Shown piece after piece: positions 60,664-64,000 of a stretch of 64,000 nt of DNA. Below the pieces are notes generated by a model. It was not told the origin of the DNA, ran no database searches, and worked only from the letters and a program-made list of their open reading frames with translations. Origin of the DNA: an uncultured Phocaeicola sp. (lineage in GTDB: Bacteria; Bacteroidota; Bacteroidia; Bacteroidales; Bacteroidaceae); the NCBI GenBank assembly GCA_948566455.1, contig CAOYQO010000001.1, positions 157,734 to 221,733 of the forward strand. The letters are read 5' to 3'. Made by a program: the position numbers and the translations under genes. Position 1 is the stretch's first letter. Every line of letters starts with the position of its first letter.

Positions 60664-62049
60664 CTAATGTTTACAATTCAGCAGAATCCATTCCGTCATA
60701 TCTTTCAAGACTTCAGGACTGATGGTTTCTTCTAATTGCCCGTATTCCATAATTGTACAAGTCTTACAGGATTGGAACAAATGGTTCAAACCGGGATATT
60801 TCTTAGTGGTAACTTTCTTATTCCCGTTAGACTTTACCCAATCTTCCACAGCTTTGAGATTCATGTCTGCATCTACCTGTATGTCTTTATCTCCATTGAC
60901 AGCTAGTACCGGACATTTTATCTTCTTTAAATCTTGGGTCGGATCGTATTTCATGAAATGAAGATACCATGGGGAGAGCATTCCGTTCATCTCAACTTCT
61001 ATTTGTTTGGCGATGTTTGGGTCTTGCAGTTGTACGGGTGGCAGTGTTGCGATAATGTTGGCATATAGCTCTTTCCGGATTTCCTCAGTGCTTTTGTCCT
61101 GTGCCAATATAGCATAACGGGTGCGTAATGTGGGTTTACTTAACTCCCACATGGCATCAGAGGTACCACTTGACTTGCTAATCGTTTCTGCTTGTTTCAA
61201 CATCAGACTGTCTCCTTTTATGGTAGCGCCGGCTATTGAAATGATGTAAGCAATATCTTTGTTACGGGCGCCCAATATAAAAGCCACGGTTCCTCCACAG
61301 CTATGACCGATGATTCCTATCTGTTTGGGATTAATTTCTTTTCTGCCTTTCAGGTAATTGATTGCTGCTTCTGCATCGCTGGCATAATCTTCGTTGGTGG
61401 CTTCTGCAAAAACGCCTGTTGAGCCTCCTACGCCTCTGTCGTCGCAGCGAAGTACGGCTATACCGTTACGGGTCAGGTAGTCTGCTATTACCAGGAATGG
61501 CTTATGTCCCATTATTTCCTCATTCCTGTTCTGTGCGCCACTACCGGTAACCAATACTACTGCCGGGAATTTTTTCCCCTGTTCGGGAAGCGTCAGAGTA
61601 CCGGCAATTGTGATTCCGGCTTCTTTATTTTCAAAAGTAATATCTTCTGCTCTATAGGGGAAAGGTGGTTGTGGTTCTTGGGGACGCTTAGGCTTGGCTG
61701 CTTCTCCTTTTTCCAGATTTAATTTGAATCTAAGTCCTTGTGTGAAGTCTCCGTATATTTTGCCGTCTTTCTCCAGCTTTCCTTTGTAAGAGGCACGAAT
61801 ATCAGGAATCTGAATCGTCAGAATCGAATCCTGAAAGAGTGTGGAGCCTGTCGGGATGCCTTTTACATTCTGATCGGGACTATCACAAGTAGAGGTATAT
61901 CCCTGCTCGGTTTGTTGCAGGTTGAAACAAATAGTTAAGGAAGCGTTGGGGAGAGACAGCTTTCCGTTCCATGTTCCGGATATGTCCTGAGCATGGGTGC
62001 AGATAGGAAAGATAAATCCTAAAAGGAATAGAATGGAGTGTTTTTTCAT
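60664..62049 (-). CDS. Exported alpha/beta hydrolase
   Basis: This 461-residue protein has a signal peptide (MKKHSILFLLGFIFPICTHAQ), an N-terminal beta domain of about 110 residues (DISGTWNGKLSLPNASLTIC) and an alpha/beta hydrolase core. The nucleophile elbow is GHSCGGTVAF. The acid lies in VNGDKDIQVDADMN and the His in PGLNHLFQS. It should cleave an ester or similar bond in the periplasm; the natural substrate is not known. The unit is single and ends at the shared terminator. Confidence 0.85.
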   Translation of the reverse strand: MKKHSILFLLGFIFPICTHAQDISGTWNGKLSLPNASLTICFNLQQTEQGYTSTCDSPDQNVKGIPTGSTLFQDSILTIQIPDIRASYKGKLEKDGKIYGDFTQGLRFKLNLEKGEAAKPKRPQEPQPPFPYRAEDITFENKEAGITIAGTLTLPEQGKKFPAVVLVTGSGAQNRNEEIMGHKPFLVIADYLTRNGIAVLRCDDRGVGGSTGVFAEATNEDYASDAEAAINYLKGRKEINPKQIGIIGHSCGGTVAFILGARNKDIAYIISIAGATIKGDSLMLKQAETISKSSGTSDAMWELSKPTLRTRYAILAQDKSTEEIRKELYANIIATLPPVQLQDPNIAKQIEVEMNGMLSPWYLHFMKYDPTQDLKKIKCPVLAVNGDKDIQVDADMNLKAVEDWVKSNGNKKVTTKKYPGLNHLFQSCKTCTIMEYGQLEETISPEVLKDMTEWILLNCKH

Positions 62050-62091
62050 ATCTGGTGATTTAAATGGTTTTCATATTATATTTTGAATTTC

Positions 62092-62736
62092 TTATTTGAC
62101 ATACTTATGTAGTTCTCTACAATCTACCGCTAGTTCATCCACTGATTTCCAACCAAAGAAACCGTTTTTTATTGTAACATGCAATACACATCCCATGGCT
62201 ACTTGTGTATCTATAGGGACGTGGAAGTAAAGGCAGTCATCAGGATTATCCTGGCCGACAGCTTTCAGAATTCTGCATTCAGGCAATATGGTCCGATAAC
62301 GAGCCAATTTATTGGGTTTTAGAAAACGGATTTCTGTTACTCTGTATTCTTTGCGGACGGGAGTCTTACTTGCCAACCAACGATTCATATTCAGTAACAG
62401 ATTGATACCCATGCCGTGAAAAAGCATTCCTATGACAATGCCACAGGCGATGGTCTTCAGGTAATATCCAAATTTTGTGTATTTGTCTGCCAGTAGTATG
62501 CCAATAACAATGACAAGAATGGCAGTGAAAAGCATCACGAATGCCATAAGTGGGCGGTAACTGATACCCCGAAATGCAGTTTGCTGGAGCAATACAGTAC
62601 TGGGAGTGGCCAGATAACCCACTCCGACAAGTATTGCCAGGATCACAATCACTATCAGCCAGACATATATGGTTTGCCTGCGCTCTTTCTTTTTTTCCCG
62701 GATTTGTCCGGTGGTTGTTATTCTTCGATATCTCAT
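62092..62736 (-). CDS. Inner-membrane protein of unknown function
   Basis: These 214 residues have a basic start (RYRRITTTGQIREKKKERRQ), three membrane helices (near 24-43, 63-84 and 92-110) and a soluble C-terminal domain of about 90 residues (CLYFHVPIDTQVAMGCVLHV). No family is recognised. Its stop is 42 bp upstream of the hydrolase start on the same strand, so the two may be cotranscribed. Confidence 0.65.
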   Translation of the reverse strand: MRYRRITTTGQIREKKKERRQTIYVWLIVIVILAILVGVGYLATPSTVLLQQTAFRGISYRPLMAFVMLFTAILVIVIGILLADKYTKFGYYLKTIACGIVIGMLFHGMGINLLLNMNRWLASKTPVRKEYRVTEIRFLKPNKLARYRTILPECRILKAVGQDNPDDCLYFHVPIDTQVAMGCVLHVTIKNGFFGWKSVDELAVDCRELHKYVK

Positions 62737-62859
62737 TCTGTTGACGAAGGTACGCTTTTATATCTTCATATAGCCTATCTCCTTTAAAATTCTATTCAAG
62801 CTTCTTCTGAGAAGAGAAATAAAAGGCTTTGTTTATAATAAGCTTAAAGAGATTTTGTA

Positions 62860-62867
62860 TATCTTTG
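62860..62867 (+). promoter_or_regulatory. -7 box of the 62901 lipoprotein gene
   Basis: TATCTTTG, 33 bp upstream of the ATG at 62901. It excludes the upstream frame start at 62829. Confidence 0.7.
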
Positions 62868-62900
62868 CATAATTACAAAACTAGACTTAAAGAAAACATT

Positions 62901-63683
62901 ATGAAGACAAAACGCTTATTAGGATTATTGCTATTAATCCTGCCAATCACTGGCTTTGTTGCTTGTAGTGATGATGAACCGCAAGACAAGGTAGAAACTG
63001 TAAAAATGTTTATTTCTGACAAAACTGGTACTTATCAGCCTTGGGGGAGTGATTCTCCTATCGATTGTATGTTGGTGAAAGAAGAAAGTGAAAGTGACTA
63101 CAAAACGCTGGATTTTCAAGGAATTACTGATTTCGTTTACGAAAAAGGCTATGAGTATGCTTTATGGGTTGAGAAAAGAACCTTGGTTAATCCTCCTGCT
63201 GATGGGAGTAGCATTGTCTACAAATTGATAGATGTAATATCGAAGGCAAAAGTAGAGTATGAATACACTATAAAAGTAGATGGCCCTAATCCTTTTATTC
63301 TGTTTCCCGAAGGTGGTGAATATGAAATACCTTTTACCTGTAAAGCGAAGAAATTTGCAGAGGGTAGCTTGGTTGAAGATGGATATATTTCTTTAAAAGG
63401 GTTGAGATATAATATGGGTACCAATTACGGAGGGCTGACAAGAGTCGTAAAAGATGGTGAAAAGGTTGGGTTTTATAAATTTGTAATAGAAGGCATTCCG
63501 CGCTTTAATATGAAAGCGGCTCCTGTATGGTATTGTGGTATCTACACTCCGGATGCGGATTTACTTTTCGGACCTGAGCCGGAGCCTATTTATAAACAAC
63601 TGTTTGAACAACCACAGACAGAGGGTGAGGACTATTATATGAATTCGGTAATCTTTATGTCTACAGGCACATTTGCTGAATAA
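62901..63683 (+). CDS. Lipoprotein of unknown function
   Basis: From the ATG at 62901 there are 260 residues with a lipoprotein signal (KTKRLLGLLLLILPITGFVA, then Cys near residue 22). The mature part is beta-rich, with a DDEPQD start and a segment TVKVDGPNPFILFPEGGEYE-like that resembles BACON/Ig-type domains of Bacteroides surface proteins. No family is certain. It is likely anchored in the outer membrane and is transcribed alone. Confidence 0.7.
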   Translation: MKTKRLLGLLLLILPITGFVACSDDEPQDKVETVKMFISDKTGTYQPWGSDSPIDCMLVKEESESDYKTLDFQGITDFVYEKGYEYALWVEKRTLVNPPADGSSIVYKLIDVISKAKVEYEYTIKVDGPNPFILFPEGGEYEIPFTCKAKKFAEGSLVEDGYISLKGLRYNMGTNYGGLTRVVKDGEKVGFYKFVIEGIPRFNMKAAPVWYCGIYTPDADLLFGPEPEPIYKQLFEQPQTEGEDYYMNSVIFMSTGTFAE

Positions 63684-63731
63684 ACTCTGAAATAATATTT
63701 AAAACATACTTGAACCGGGTCTGGGCCTGAT

Positions 63732-63810
63732 CTGCTCCGTACCAACTCCGTACCTGGTCCGTATAAAGGTACCTTTATTGGGAGTTGATACGGAGCAGGT
63801 ACGGGGTTGG
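63732..63810. repeat. Compound inverted repeat with 11-bp phased units
   Basis: CTCCGTACC-type words recur at 63735, 63746 and 63757 (11-bp steps). 63732-63749 pairs with 63781-63798 (17 of 18), while 63742-63756 pairs with 63796-63810 (14 of 15). The two pairings overlap, so they cannot form fully at once. A 12-bp palindrome lies at 63765-63776. It follows the lipoprotein gene. Confidence 0.85.
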
Positions 63811-63910
63811 TAAGGCAGCGAGCGTATATTTTATACTAAGATCTGCGTAAAATCTTTCTATCTTGCAAAATGCCTTATCTTTTTGAGTAGTACAGCGTGT
63901 TTATAAAGAA

Positions 63911-63944
63911 AAAAGCTCCGAAATCATTCGATTTCAGAGCTTTA
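63911..63944. terminator. Terminator hairpin near the window end
   Basis: AAAGCTCCGAAAT pairs with ATTTCAGAGCTTT around six bases, with A on the left and T at the right. It would serve a minus-strand gene coming from beyond the window. Confidence 0.7.
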
Positions 63945-63962
63945 AGCGGTGCGTACGGGACT
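63945..63962 (-). other. Possible 3'-end fragment of a tRNA gene
   Basis: Read on the minus strand, AGTCCCGTACGCACCGC fits a T-arm 3' strand plus acceptor end of a tRNA, followed by the terminator hairpin. The rest of a tRNA is not there (the sequence beyond does not continue). A short tRNA end beside a terminator can be an attachment-site scar of a mobile element. Confidence 0.3.
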
Positions 63963-64000
63963 AACACATTTTGCTATTATACTGATAATCAATAAAATAC

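Noticed and set aside
63945..64000. Complete tRNA gene at the window end
   Set aside because: Only about 17 bases fit the 3' end; D-arm, anticodon arm and the rest of the T-arm are not found.

Overview
The window reads as a chromosome segment of a Bacteroides-type gut anaerobe. Bacteroidetes -7 boxes (TAnnTTTG) stand in front of many genes, and the gene set fits: a hybrid two-component system (HTCS) regulator, fimbrillin-like and LruC lipoproteins, FISUMP-like and BT4734/VirE domains, [FeFe] hydrogenases and an RRM RNA-binding protein. No rRNA, complete tRNA, CRISPR array or insertion sequence is visible.

Layout. 1-2.5 kb: tail of an AspT/YidE-type transporter, a pyridoxal/pyridoxamine kinase, the remnant of an HTCS regulator and an acidic protein of unknown function. 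2.6-10 kb: a hybrid sensor kinase and a two-gene lipoprotein operon joining fimbrillin-like proteins to a FISUMP-like domain and to a metzincin-type peptidase domain. 10.2-21 kb: a hydrogen-metabolism block with an NADH-linked trimeric [FeFe] hydrogenase (hydB-hydA-hydC), the maturases hydE-hydG-hydF, a second single-subunit [FeFe] hydrogenase and a divergent iron-dependent alcohol dehydrogenase. 21-29 kb: a DUF1848 iron-sulfur protein, a ferritin-like/VIT1 iron transporter, a nitronate monooxygenase-like enzyme, an RRM protein, an acetyltransferase, a membrane protein, a FucP-like sugar permease and an Fe-S aldo/keto reductase. 29.9-38.1 kb: a redox/transport cluster (PatB-like lyase, DUF3737, Fe-alcohol dehydrogenase, FMN reductase, MFS exporter) beside two paralogous AraC regulators. 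Its two promoters share a 39-bp operator-like sequence with 21-bp-spaced half-sites. 38-41 kb: DMP19-like, nitroreductase and OmpA proteins.

41-51 kb is the accessory part: an HU-like protein divergent from a VirE-type primase/helicase, which overlaps a membrane-anchored TPR-HTH regulator. An AT-rich set follows: a HEMMH zincin-like protein, three tandem exported paralogues (two nearly identical), a broken outer-membrane gene and two more small exported proteins, with a trace of a possible fourth paralogue. This is the best candidate for an undescribed system. 51-64 kb: AraC, a PNPOx-like protein, an LruC lipoprotein, a full HTCS, an Fpg/Nei-like protein lacking the catalytic proline, a methyltransferase with a structured leader, an exported alpha/beta hydrolase, a membrane protein and a lipoprotein.

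Six intergenic long inverted repeats have unrelated sequences but a shared design: arms made of short phased tandem repeats with a period of 9 bp or of 11/22 bp. One lies in the predicted 5' leader of the HU-like gene.
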